This document shows positions 15,559 through 22,384 of a stretch of DNA of 27,291 bases, piece after piece (within the stretch, counting starts at the first letter, position 1; every line of letters starts with the position of its first letter). This stretch comes from a virus: positions 1 through 27,291 of IMG/VR virus record IMGVR_UViG_3300025927_000419; one strand, 5' to 3'. Made by a program: the position numbers and the translations under genes. A model generated the notes under the pieces. It was not told the origin of the DNA. It was given only the letters and a program-made list of their open reading frames with translations, and searched no databases.

Positions 15559-16530
15559 CTAGGAACCGACCTCGTCAAAGGCCGTGAAGTCGACCTTGAC
15601 GGCGCGGACGTTCTCTTCGGTGAGTGCACCGAATTCTTTGCTGTCCTCGACGAGGTCGCGGCCGTCCTCAACCGAGACAGCACCCGCGAACGCCGAGTAG
15701 ACCGAGCGATCACGGAGGTGGTCCGCGTCGTAGTCACGGATCCACCGCATCGCGAGGGAGTCAAACGTCAGCGTCGCGCCGGCCTTCGCACCCTCCGGCA
15801 CGACCGGGGCAACGTTGCCCAGGGCGAACGCGGTCGGGTGGAACGCCACCGCGAAGTCCGGGTCGATCGAGTTGCAGTTCCCGATCACCGTGAACCCAGC
15901 GATCCGGCCGATGACCGCCTCGCGCAGGACGCCATCGGTGCCCGACTTGTCGGCCTCCAGGAGGTGCTTGGACTGAAGCGCAGCTTCCTCGGCGTTAGCC
16001 CCGACCAAAAGGACACGACCCTCGGCGGGGACATTCTCGGTATTCAGGAACTTCCGGCACTTGGTGGCCGTGTGCCAGAACGACCGATCGTCCGCATCGG
16101 GATCGCCCTGTTCCCAGGTAACCGTGTGCCGGTATTTGGCGTCGGTTTCCATCGCGACCGCGACGTAGCTCTCCAGCTTCTCCGCAACTGCACGGATCTG
16201 CGGGCGGGCAACCTGTTCGCCCCACGAGTTGATGTCGAAGGTCATCTCCTCGTCGGTGATCTGAACGGCGCTGTAGGGGTGCTTGTCCAGCGTGATCGGG
16301 ACGCTGAACTCCTCAAGTTCATCCGTTTCGATGGCTTTGGTGCGCGTACGCCACTCGTACTCGCGAGCTTTGAGAATCGAAGGGATCTTGATGTCTACGG
16401 TGGTGTTTTTCGCACCCTTGTATTCATCAATGCCCTTCCGGGCAACGAGGCGGGGCAGGATCAGCTCGCGCTGCAGCAGACCCAGCCCCTGAGAGACGAG
16501 CTTCTCGGGGTTCAGGAATTTGTTCGCCAT
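15559..16530 (-). CDS. Major capsid protein (HK97 fold)
   Basis: A 323-aa protein encoded directly after the scaffold gene. An N-terminal helix, then Val-Asp-Ile-Lys-Ile-Pro (46-51), an acidic Glu-Leu-Glu-Glu-Phe segment, then Leu-Asp-Lys-His-Pro-Tyr-Ser-Ala-Val-Gln-Ile-Thr-Asp-Glu-Glu and a long helix with Pro-Gln-Ile-Arg-Ala-Val-Ala-Glu are typical of actinophage capsid proteins with the HK97 fold (P22 coat-like or Gp5-like subgroups). No long cleaved N-terminal delta domain is visible, matching the separate scaffold. ATG 16530 is preceded by AGGAG 9 nt away and lies inside an inverted repeat (16524-16536). Confidence 0.92.
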   Translation of the reverse strand: MANKFLNPEKLVSQGLGLLQRELILPRLVARKGIDEYKGAKNTTVDIKIPSILKAREYEWRTRTKAIETDELEEFSVPITLDKHPYSAVQITDEEMTFDINSWGEQVARPQIRAVAEKLESYVAVAMETDAKYRHTVTWEQGDPDADDRSFWHTATKCRKFLNTENVPAEGRVLLVGANAEEAALQSKHLLEADKSGTDGVLREAVIGRIAGFTVIGNCNSIDPDFAVAFHPTAFALGNVAPVVPEGAKAGATLTFDSLAMRWIRDYDADHLRDRSVYSAFAGAVSVEDGRDLVEDSKEFGALTEENVRAVKVDFTAFDEVGS

Positions 16531-16536
16531 TGGCGA
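16524..16536 (-). repeat. Inverted repeat over the capsid start codon
   Basis: The minus strand reads TCGCC, AAT, GGCGA: a perfect 5-bp stem around a 3-nt loop, and the ATG spans loop and stem. Directly upstream are GCGATCGC (a palindrome) and the near-palindrome CCTACCTATAGATAGG (16542-16557), which overlaps the ribosome site. Together they make the capsid leader highly structured. Confidence 0.65.
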
Positions 16537-16541
16537 TCGCT

Positions 16542-16557
16542 CCTATCTATAGGTAGG
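16542..16557. repeat. 16-bp near-palindrome in the capsid leader
   Basis: The plus strand reads CCTATCTATAGGTAGG. The two 8-nt arms match except at one position, which is a G/U pair in RNA. It overlaps the AGGAG ribosome site of the capsid gene on the minus strand. It could be an RNA hairpin controlling initiation or a protein-binding site. No convincing -35 element accompanies its TATAGA core. Confidence 0.5.
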
Positions 16558-16601
16558 GGTGACTCGCGAGCGACCGCCGATGACGGTTCGTGCGAGGTGA
16601 A

Positions 16602-17174
16602 CTAAAAGCCGCGAGGCACGGCCTCGGCCAACTTGGCCGGGTCCATCTCCTCGGGGTCAGTGACGCCAGTAGCGCCGGTTTTCGTTCGCTCTTTGGGCCG
16701 ACGCCTGGTCTCGGGCTGTTTGTCCTCTTCGGACTCTTCGCCGCCTTTGTCGTCGTCGTTTCGGAACGAATCGAGAAGCTCGTCAGCGTCAGCTTCAAGC
16801 TCCTCTTCGGTCTCACCAACCAAGCGCTTGGCCTGTACGTCAGTGAGCCCCTTTTTCAGTGCGACCCGCAGCCTTGCCGCTTCGGATTTGGCTGAAGCCG
16901 CTTCCTGCTCTGCCGTCGATGCCTTCTCGGTGAGTTTTTCGCTCTCCGACTTGTTGGCATCTTCGAACTCTTTGACCTTCTTCTCAGCCGCCTTGAGCTT
17001 CTTCTCAGCCGCCTTGGCCCGGTCCTCGTTCTTCCGGGACTTGGCCTGCCAGTCATCCTTCGGATCGACCGGGTCGGGCTCAGGAGTGGGCTCGGGGTCA
17101 GGGGCCGGCGTCGGATCAGGGTCGGGCTCAGGAGCCGGAGCAGGATCAGGCGTCGGGTTCGGGTCGTCGGCCAT
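16602..17174 (-). CDS. Scaffolding protein, acidic, Pro/Asp/Glu-rich N-terminus
   Basis: I start at ATG 17174 because GAAGGAGG lies 4 nt upstream; the frame is open further but without a ribosome site. The 190-aa product has a Pro-alternating tail (Pro with Asp, Glu, Ala, Thr) over residues ~4-37, a long charged helix rich in Lys/Glu/Ala (about 40-105), an acidic Asp/Glu segment, and a short basic Pro-Arg-Gly-Phe end. This layout just upstream of the capsid gene is typical of actinophage scaffolds. It should guide procapsid assembly inside the head and then leave or be degraded. No protease gene is seen beside it. Confidence 0.85.
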   Translation of the reverse strand: MADDPNPTPDPAPAPEPDPDPTPAPDPEPTPEPDPVDPKDDWQAKSRKNEDRAKAAEKKLKAAEKKVKEFEDANKSESEKLTEKASTAEQEAASAKSEAARLRVALKKGLTDVQAKRLVGETEEELEADADELLDSFRNDDDKGGEESEEDKQPETRRRPKERTKTGATGVTDPEEMDPAKLAEAVPRGF

Positions 17175-17180
17175 TCGGCC
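17169..17180 (-). repeat. GAAT-loop inverted repeat over the scaffold start codon
   Basis: The minus strand reads GGCC, GAAT, GGCC. The ATG is formed by the loop end and the first G of the second arm. It belongs to the same family as the sites at 21508-21519, 17194-17209 and 10740-10753. Confidence 0.6.
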
Positions 17181-17193
17181 TCCTTCTCTAGAC

Positions 17194-17209
17194 GGCACCA
17201 TTCGGCGCC
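17194..17209 (-). repeat. GAAT-loop hairpin upstream of the scaffold gene
   Basis: The minus strand reads GGCGCC, GAAT, GGTGCC: a 6-bp stem with one G/U pair. It repeats the loop of the start-codon hairpin about 25 nt downstream. No gene begins at its ATG. Confidence 0.6.
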
Positions 17210-17221
17210 GGGCTTTGGTCG

Positions 17222-17236
17222 TGCGCCCCGTTCGGG
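17222..17236 (-). repeat. 15-nt repeat shared by the scaffold and terminase leaders
   Basis: CCCGAACGGGGCGCA (minus strand) occurs here and again at 21537-21551 upstream of the small terminase gene. It contains its own short inverted repeat and is followed in both places by a ribosome site and a GAAT-loop start hairpin, 23 nt or 47 nt later. This suggests a duplicated leader element. Confidence 0.65.
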
Positions 17237-17288
17237 GCACACGCTCGGTCCTTGCGCCGCGTTAGGGCAGCGCGAAGCTCGTGCCGGA

Positions 17289-18035
17289 TTACTGTGCGTT
17301 CAGCTTCCGGCGGAAGGCGTTAAGAAGATCGTTGCGCGTGCCGCGCCGGAGTTCTCCGGCCTGCTCCGCCTCGAGCACCGCTTCGTTGTAGAGGTCGTGG
17401 TACTCGCGCGCTCGCCCCGGCCATTCTGATTTCCCATAGACGGGCTCGGCAGAGCAGCCGCAAGCATCGTGGGCTTCGAAGTCAACCGTGTCGGCCTTGT
17501 ACGCCGGCCCACGGGAGGCCAATAGCGCGCAAAAGGCGCACGGATCGCCATCCGTAACCCGTGCCCATCCCCGCGCTTCTTTGTCCTCGGCGACCGAACG
17601 CAGGATCGTCTCACGCCCACCGTTGAGCACCTGGCGCGTCACGCTCCCCGACGTTCGGGTAAGCGCCGCGTTGCGGGCGTCCTCTGGCGTTCGGCCGGCA
17701 GCTAGAGCCTTGGAGACCGATTCACGCCCGGTCACGTGCAGCCCGGCCACAACCTTGTCGGTGTCTATGGGGCCCGCGAGCCTCGTAACTGCCTCACCGT
17801 CGACACCCTCGGCTTGGCGAAAGCTCTGGAAGTAGCTCCCCGACAGGTTCGCCGAGAGGCCGTTGTATGCCCTCACCAAGACGATGGAAGCAAGGGCCAG
17901 TTTGCCGAAGGACTCTTCGTCGCCCTGCCAAATAGGCCAGAGCGCCAGGTAATCGCGGAGCGCCCGCGAGCGAAGCTGAAGCTGAGCTTGACGGTGTTGC
18001 TCGGTGAGGATGCGGCCAGCCGCAGTCCGAGCCAT
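17289..18035 (-). CDS. MuF-like minor head protein
   Basis: A 248-aa protein encoded directly after the portal gene: ATG 18035 follows the portal TAG with no gap. The N-terminal half is helical. The C-terminal half has Asp-Gly-Asp-Pro-Cys-Ala-Phe-Cys (Cys166, Cys169) and, after 20 residues, His189 with Cys192 and Cys194, a Cys/His cluster seen in MuF-type minor head proteins of actinophages. Such proteins sit near the portal, may enter the capsid and may help packaging or ejection. In many relatives this domain is fused to a capsid protease; no protease domain is recognisable here. A perfect TGCGGC/GCCGCA inverted repeat lies within codons 4-9 (18011-18024). Confidence 0.82.
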   Translation of the reverse strand: MARTAAGRILTEQHRQAQLQLRSRALRDYLALWPIWQGDEESFGKLALASIVLVRAYNGLSANLSGSYFQSFRQAEGVDGEAVTRLAGPIDTDKVVAGLHVTGRESVSKALAAGRTPEDARNAALTRTSGSVTRQVLNGGRETILRSVAEDKEARGWARVTDGDPCAFCALLASRGPAYKADTVDFEAHDACGCSAEPVYGKSEWPGRAREYHDLYNEAVLEAEQAGELRRGTRNDLLNAFRRKLNAQ

Positions 18036-19406
18036 CTACGCAGGGATTGGGTTGGGTTTGTTCTGGCGATCCAGGATCGCGGTGAGAGCGTCGAAGGAAT
18101 TGCCCTGTTCCGCAGCGGCCTTCCAGGCTTCGATGTCCTTTTTGGTCACGCCGGGAATCCGCTCCCACAGTTCCTGCGGCGGGACCTGGAGCATCTGGGC
18201 GATCTTCCCGAGACCGTCGACCGTGGCAGCGAAAGCGCGGGCGGAGGTATCGCGCCACTTCACCTCGGCATCAGCCGGAACGTCGACTCCCTTGGCGCAG
18301 CCGACCAACCAGAAGGTCTGCTCGTGGGACTCGCCGAGACTGGTATGGCGCTCACCTACCTTGCGATCCCGGCCAGCCTCTGCTGCTGCCAGCGCCTCAG
18401 CAGAGAGATTGATGAGCTCGCCAATTAGCTCATGGACTGGCGTTTGGGAGAGCGTCGCGGCGTGGCGAAGAGAGGCCTCCCGCGATTCGATGAAGCCTTT
18501 GAGATCAGTCTGGGTGAACTCCCCGACCTTGACCGCGTCTTCACCCTCCGAGGGCTCGTCTATCGCGAGGATTCGACCCGCCCCGACCTTGAGCGTCTCG
18601 GCCTCGGTCTCAGCGGTCCAGCCGATGATGTAGCGCTGCCGGAAGCCCGTGTAGTGCTGGGCTATCTGGAGGCCGAACGTGGTGAGGTCGATCTGGTCCT
18701 GAAGTGGCATGAGTGGGGCCACCTGGCCTCGCGTCGGCGGATACTGTTTGCCGTCTTCGGGCTCAACCTCGTCGTCTTCGTCTAGGTCGTGCTCATCCAG
18801 ATACCGAACCACCGGGCAGACACCCAGGCCGTGCTCGCGGGTTTCGATGAACTCGGCGGCCTTGCCTCTCGCGTCATCGAATTCGATGTGGTAGATCGCC
18901 TTGTCGTCGTAGAGCTTCCAGAGTCCGTTGCCGGCACGCTCAAGCGCCCACATCGGCCAATCCGGGTCCTCGCCGTACATGGTCATCAGGGACCGCGGCG
19001 AGACGCCCCGAATGACCGGCTCGGGGTCGCCGGGCAGGACGATCGCATAGGCCGCCCCGTAGGAATACGTCGCGCGATGGATAGCCGTCTGCCGGGCATC
19101 CATGCGATTGGCCTGCCACGCCTGCCACACATCCGTGTCTTCGTCGGCGCCTTTGGCCCGAAAACCCTCCACGAAGGTGGACTGCACGAGCGAATTGACG
19201 ACGATCGGCATGATGTTGACCCGCGAGCTGCGGGCCATCACGCGCACCTCTCCCGGCGTACCAACCGGGATCACGGCGGGCAACTTCTGCCGCCCCTTCA
19301 AGTAGCGACGGATCTGGTCCAACTGATCGCGCTCGGTGAGGTGATAGCCGTACAGGCGTTTGACTTGCTCAACGGCCTGGTCGCCGCTCAGTGGCTTATT
19401 TGCCAC
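18036..19406 (-). CDS. Portal protein (SPP1 gp6-like)
   Basis: A 456-aa protein between the large terminase and MuF genes. GTG 19406 follows GAGGAGGTAAGG. Features of the SPP1 Gp6-type portal family include the N-terminal Leu-Tyr-Gly-Tyr helix, Asn-Ile-Met-Pro-Ile-Val-Val-Asn-Ser-Leu-Val-Gln, Trp-Gln-Ala-Asn-Arg-Met-Asp, the Gly-Val-Ser-Pro-Arg-Ser strand, and a long helical stem after Leu-Gln-Asp-Gln-Ile-Asp-Leu-Thr-Thr. It forms the dodecameric DNA channel at one capsid vertex and docks the terminase. The start lies in a perfect inverted repeat (19391-19406). Confidence 0.92.
   Translation of the reverse strand: MANKPLSGDQAVEQVKRLYGYHLTERDQLDQIRRYLKGRQKLPAVIPVGTPGEVRVMARSSRVNIMPIVVNSLVQSTFVEGFRAKGADEDTDVWQAWQANRMDARQTAIHRATYSYGAAYAIVLPGDPEPVIRGVSPRSLMTMYGEDPDWPMWALERAGNGLWKLYDDKAIYHIEFDDARGKAAEFIETREHGLGVCPVVRYLDEHDLDEDDEVEPEDGKQYPPTRGQVAPLMPLQDQIDLTTFGLQIAQHYTGFRQRYIIGWTAETEAETLKVGAGRILAIDEPSEGEDAVKVGEFTQTDLKGFIESREASLRHAATLSQTPVHELIGELINLSAEALAAAEAGRDRKVGERHTSLGESHEQTFWLVGCAKGVDVPADAEVKWRDTSARAFAATVDGLGKIAQMLQVPPQELWERIPGVTKKDIEAWKAAAEQGNSFDALTAILDRQNKPNPIPA
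19391..19406 (-). repeat. Inverted repeat beginning at the portal GTG start
   Basis: The minus strand reads GTGGC, AAATAA, GCCAC: a perfect 5-bp stem whose first three bases are the start codon itself. The ribosome site is just outside the hairpin, so pairing would hide the start codon but not the ribosome site. Confidence 0.6.
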
Positions 19407-19418
19407 GTCCTTACCTCC

Positions 19419-21068
19419 TCAGCCAACATGCACTCGGCCGGTTCGCTTTCGGCGGCGACCCTTCTTGGTGAGCACTGCCCGTCTCGCCGAGCGTGCTAGG
19501 GAAGTCGAAAAGACTCCATCGACCTTGCGGGCCGACTCCCGGTGCTCCTTGCCCACCGACACGCCCCATTGATCCGGTCGGCGCCGGGCGTTGTGAAAGT
19601 GCTGGCGCACCATTGGATGCCCATCGTGTTTGAAAGCTCCCTCGACAACCTCGTCGTAGAGGCGCTCAACCTCGATGGTCGTCTCCTTCTTATGCACCCG
19701 CATGTCCCACGCAATTGCGTGTTTCGGCGAAGCCTTGACCACGTAGCCGCGCCCATATTTCTCAGCCCACTTGTCGACATAGGACTCGAGCGGATGCAGG
19801 TCGGAGCGGAAGGCGAGCACCTTGTAGCGGCCATGCGCCGCGTCGACCGCCTCGTCTAGCTGATCGCGTGGGATTTCCCCGCCGTATTTGGCCGGGTCCC
19901 AAGCGCGCAACGTGACCGTGTAGCCATCCTCGACCCTGCAGGCCGTCAGGACTGTGTGATCGTCGGACTTCGAAGGGTCAAGACCAAGGGTGACTTCATC
20001 GCCCTCTTCGAGCGGCTCGCCAGTCTCGCCGCCTTGCGGGCCAAGTGCGTCGTACTGGTTCGGTTCGATCCAAGCGTCCTCGGCCGCAACGATCTGGTTG
20101 AGGTAGAAGCGACGGGAAGACGACGGGCTATTGCGAGGGTCGTAGATCTCCTCGACATGGCGATCCTCATCAAGCCACTCGGAATCGCCCTTCGCCGCCT
20201 TAAGGCCGGCTCGCAGTTGGTCTTCATCGGCGAGGTCGATGCTGGGCGGTGCCTCGAGCGAGTCGTAGAGGAACCCTTTCGCCCGGGTCCGCCCCTGTTC
20301 GATCTGCTGCCATGCCTCCCAGTCATGCTCCGCGACTGAGTCCTCACCCGGCATGTGGGCGTTGGAGATCGCGAGCGCCCGGGCCGAGCCATCCCTCGAC
20401 TTGACGAGGTTGCGGTTGATGACCTCGGCCATCTTGTGGCCCTCGTTAGTCGAGAGCCAATGCTGCGTCTCGTTCTCAAGCGTGAAGCTTCCTCGCGCGC
20501 CCTCCAGCGCACGGGGTGAGGAGGTCACCGCATCCAGGCGGCGTTTGCCGCGGTTGGCATAGATGACCTCCTTCCCAAGGTCGATCGACTCCTCATCGAT
20601 CAACCGCGGGGAAAGAAGCGACGGGAACAGCGTCATCGTGTTCCGCGTCTGGTCGAGCGATACGGCGGCCGTCAGAACCCAGGCGGCGGGGTGCGTGATT
20701 GCAACTGGCTCGCCCTCGGCGTCCCATCCGCCGAATCTGCACGGGCCGACGAACTCGACGGCGCAGAGGGTCGCACCGACCGGGTCCTTGCCCCATCCCT
20801 TGACTCGCCGCAACATGCCGTTGCGATAGAGCCAGCGGCCAGTCTCATCGACGGCGAACCACCAGAGGATGAAGCGCGCCTGCTCGGGCGTGTACCTCCA
20901 GCGCTTCCCAGCTTCCGGCCCATCGGGTTGTAGCAAGTACTCCGCAGTCCACTGAAGGACCTGCCAGCCCAGCGTCTTCTCTGGTAGTAGCCAAGAGCCG
21001 CTCTCTGTGCGCTCCCAAGTTGGCCCGAGCGTTACCGGCTCAGCCAGTGAGCTCGCGGCGGTACTCAT
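19419..21068 (-). CDS. terL: Terminase large subunit
   Basis: I start at ATG 21068, 12 nt after GGTAGGAG; an upstream TTG at 21080 is too close to that site. The 549-aa ATPase-nuclease has a Walker A variant Lys-Gly-Trp-Gly-Lys-Asp-Pro at 90-96 (Lys94), as in many actinophage terminases. The Walker B region reads Phe-Thr-Leu-Glu-Asn-Glu-Thr (195-201), with Asn where Asp is usual. The C-terminal RNase H-like nuclease starts at Leu-Gly-Leu-Asp-Pro-Ser (Asp364, Asp369, Asp370). It cuts concatemeric DNA and pumps it through the portal. It overlaps the small subunit gene by 29 bp. Confidence 0.95.
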   Translation of the reverse strand: MSTAASSLAEPVTLGPTWERTESGSWLLPEKTLGWQVLQWTAEYLLQPDGPEAGKRWRYTPEQARFILWWFAVDETGRWLYRNGMLRRVKGWGKDPVGATLCAVEFVGPCRFGGWDAEGEPVAITHPAAWVLTAAVSLDQTRNTMTLFPSLLSPRLIDEESIDLGKEVIYANRGKRRLDAVTSSPRALEGARGSFTLENETQHWLSTNEGHKMAEVINRNLVKSRDGSARALAISNAHMPGEDSVAEHDWEAWQQIEQGRTRAKGFLYDSLEAPPSIDLADEDQLRAGLKAAKGDSEWLDEDRHVEEIYDPRNSPSSSRRFYLNQIVAAEDAWIEPNQYDALGPQGGETGEPLEEGDEVTLGLDPSKSDDHTVLTACRVEDGYTVTLRAWDPAKYGGEIPRDQLDEAVDAAHGRYKVLAFRSDLHPLESYVDKWAEKYGRGYVVKASPKHAIAWDMRVHKKETTIEVERLYDEVVEGAFKHDGHPMVRQHFHNARRRPDQWGVSVGKEHRESARKVDGVFSTSLARSARRAVLTKKGRRRKRTGRVHVG

Positions 21069-21513
21069 CGAGCGCCACAACTCCTACCGGCGTCTTGTCA
21101 GCCTCGCTGGCGCCAGCACGCTCTAGCTCGATCCCGGCTCGGCGCCGGTCGCCCTCTGACACCATCAAGGCGGTCATTGCTTTCAGGTATGCCGAGAGCG
21201 AAGCGCCCTTCATCGGCACCTTCTCCATCACGGCTTCGCCAGTCCGCTCCGCAATGCCAACTACCTGCGGTTCGAGGTCTCGGTGTATCGACTCGGCAAC
21301 GATCAGCGCCATCGCCCAATCCGAAGGCTCGTAGAACTCACTCTGGCCCGAGTCAGCCAGGGACTTGTACCAAGCCTTGGCAATCGGATGCCACTCACGT
21401 TTCGCCGCTGGCGGTTTGACGTTGGGGGCAGCCTTCCCCTTGGTCGGCTTCGAATCCTTGTTTCGGCGTCGGCGCTCCTGCGAGCGCTTCGGCGTTGGTC
21501 CGCGAGAGCCCAT
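21040..21513 (-). CDS. terS: Terminase small subunit
   Basis: A 157-aa protein with a strongly basic N-terminus Met-Gly-Ser-Arg-Gly-Pro-Thr-Pro-Lys-Arg-Ser, the typical opening of actinophage small terminases. It then has a Trp-His-Pro-Ile-Ala-Lys-Ala-Trp-Tyr segment and helices that would build the DNA-binding ring. ATG 21513 has GGGAGG 5 nt upstream and lies in a GAAT-loop inverted repeat. It overlaps the large subunit gene. It should recognise the packaging site and regulate the large subunit ATPase. Confidence 0.9.
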   Translation of the reverse strand: MGSRGPTPKRSQERRRRNKDSKPTKGKAAPNVKPPAAKREWHPIAKAWYKSLADSGQSEFYEPSDWAMALIVAESIHRDLEPQVVGIAERTGEAVMEKVPMKGASLSAYLKAMTALMVSEGDRRRAGIELERAGASEADKTPVGVVALDEYRRELTG

Positions 21514-21519
21514 TCGGGC
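21508..21519 (-). repeat. GAAT-loop inverted repeat over the small terminase start
   Basis: The minus strand reads GCCC, GAAT, GGGC. The ATG lies at loop and second arm. GGCCCGAATGGGC is also found at 10740-10753, and the shorter GGCCGAATGGCC at the scaffold start. Confidence 0.6.
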
Positions 21520-21686
21520 CTCCCTTTCGGTCTGCCTGCGCCCCGTTCGGGTGCGTCAGGCATGGTCAGGCGGCTCAGCAACCCCTCAAACAGGGGACGA
21601 GCCCAAACGTCAAAACCCGTACAGGTTCTCTGGTGCTATGGCTCCGGTCGGGTGGCCGCCAGGCGTTGGGGGTACCCCCCAGGGGG
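21514..21686 (-). promoter_or_regulatory. Terminase leader, 173 bp, no gene, several hairpins
   Basis: No coding frame is supported. It contains the palindrome GGGGGTACCCCC (21668-21679) just after the upstream gene, a hairpin CCCCT-CAAAC-AGGGG (21582-21596), and the 15-nt repeat CCCGAACGGGGCGCA (21537-21551 on the minus strand). TTGACG on the minus strand (about 21611-21616) resembles a -35 box, but no good -10 lies at the right distance. This is the best place for a late promoter or a terminator-antiterminator switch before the structural genes, though I cannot prove either. Confidence 0.5.
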
Positions 21687-21974
21687 CTAGCCGCGTAGCT
21701 CGTCCGACTGGTCCAGCGGGGGTTCAGTGTCGATCATCGTGACCGCCACGAGCCTGGTGCAATCGAAGTTCCTTAGGGCTTCCGCCCCGCGTTCCAGGTC
21801 AGCCGTATTGCGCTCGCGGTCGATGCCGACCAACTCCGCTCGGGTGGAGCGCCCATCGTCTAGCTCTAGCTTCAGCACGATGGGCGCAAGCCGACCATGC
21901 GTCAGCGCATCGATGAGGGATGCACCCTCGCCGTCCTGAACCTCGTAGCGCGTGTCGAACGTGTAGTCAGGCAT
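21687..21974 (-). CDS. Hypothetical protein, 95 aa
   Basis: ATG 21974 overlaps the upstream 54-aa gene by 8 bp. The protein starts Met-Pro-Asp-Tyr-Thr-Phe-Asp-Thr-Arg-Tyr and has alternating strands and acidic turns, including Ile-Val-Leu-Lys-Leu-Glu-Leu-Asp-Asp-Gly-Arg and a Val-Ala-Val-Thr-Met-Ile-Asp strand. I recognise no family. A small soluble beta-rich protein seems likely. It is the last gene before the terminase leader. Confidence 0.7.
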   Translation of the reverse strand: MPDYTFDTRYEVQDGEGASLIDALTHGRLAPIVLKLELDDGRSTRAELVGIDRERNTADLERGAEALRNFDCTRLVAVTMIDTEPPLDQSDELRG

Positions 21975-22131
21975 CGCGATCCCTCACGAAGTAGGTAGCC
22001 CAGCCAGCATGTGTTCGTGACCAAGCGCTCAGCCGTGCGCGCCAGCGCCAACGGTAGGAGTCGCGCTGGTCCATGGACGCCGATAGCTCACTGCCGCGCC
22101 ATACCTGCCAGCGGTGGGCGGTCTCAGTCAC
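21967..22131 (-). CDS. Small Trp/Arg-rich protein, 54 aa
   Basis: GTG 22131 starts a frame ending at TGA 21969-21967, overlapping the next gene's ATG by 8 bp. The product is rich in Trp and Arg (Trp-Gln-Val-Trp-Arg-Gly-Ser, Tyr-Arg-Trp-Arg-Trp-Arg-Ala-Arg) and ends Ala-Thr-Tyr-Phe-Val-Arg-Asp. It fills the only gap in an otherwise coupled run. The repeated Trp-Arg pattern resembles small DNA- or membrane-contacting proteins, but no family is recognised. Confidence 0.6.
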   Translation of the reverse strand: MTETAHRWQVWRGSELSASMDQRDSYRWRWRARLSAWSRTHAGWATYFVRDRDA

Positions 22132-22165
22132 GGTCCGTAGACCTCAGCGGGTGGGGACCGCTCAC
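22124..22165 (-). CDS. Possible 13-aa coupling mini-ORF
   Basis: GTG 22165 shares GTGA with the stop of the upstream gene. The frame ends at TGA 22124-22126, overlapping the start of the 54-aa gene. The peptide is Met-Ser-Gly-Pro-His-Pro-Leu-Arg-Ser-Thr-Asp-Arg-Asp. Its value is probably to carry ribosomes from one gene to the next. It may be chance. Confidence 0.3.
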   Translation of the reverse strand: MSGPHPLRSTDRD

Positions 22166-22371
22166 AGGTCAGCCTCCGCTGGGCCTTCTATCAACCGGAA
22201 TTTGATCTCAAGTGGGTCGCCGACCTCAATGCCTGTTCCCTTGAGAGACAGGCGGACATCAACGATGAGCGTGTCGTCTGACTCCCCACGCTCAAGCACG
22301 AGACGCTTGCAGCCAGCATTGACCGGCGTGCCGTTATGAAGGGCTTCGATCTCTATCTCCATGCCCTGCAT
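22162..22371 (-). CDS. Hypothetical beta-rich protein, 69 aa
   Basis: ATG 22371 has GAGGT 4 nt upstream; a second ATG three codons later is possible. The protein alternates charged and hydrophobic residues (Glu-Ile-Glu-Ile-Glu-Ala-Leu, Arg-Leu-Val-Leu-Glu-Arg-Gly-Glu, Leu-Ile-Val-Asp-Val-Arg-Leu, Leu-Glu-Ile-Lys-Phe-Arg-Leu), as in a small beta sandwich. It lies between the HNH nuclease and the 54-aa gene. No known family is recognised. Confidence 0.75.
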   Translation of the reverse strand: MQGMEIEIEALHNGTPVNAGCKRLVLERGESDDTLIVDVRLSLKGTGIEVGDPLEIKFRLIEGPAEADL

Positions 22372-22384
22372 TCTACCTCGCGGG

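Noticed and set aside
21603-21640. sigma70-like promoter (TTGACG) upstream of the small terminase
   Set aside because: No acceptable -10 element lies 16-19 bp downstream, so I do not call a promoter.
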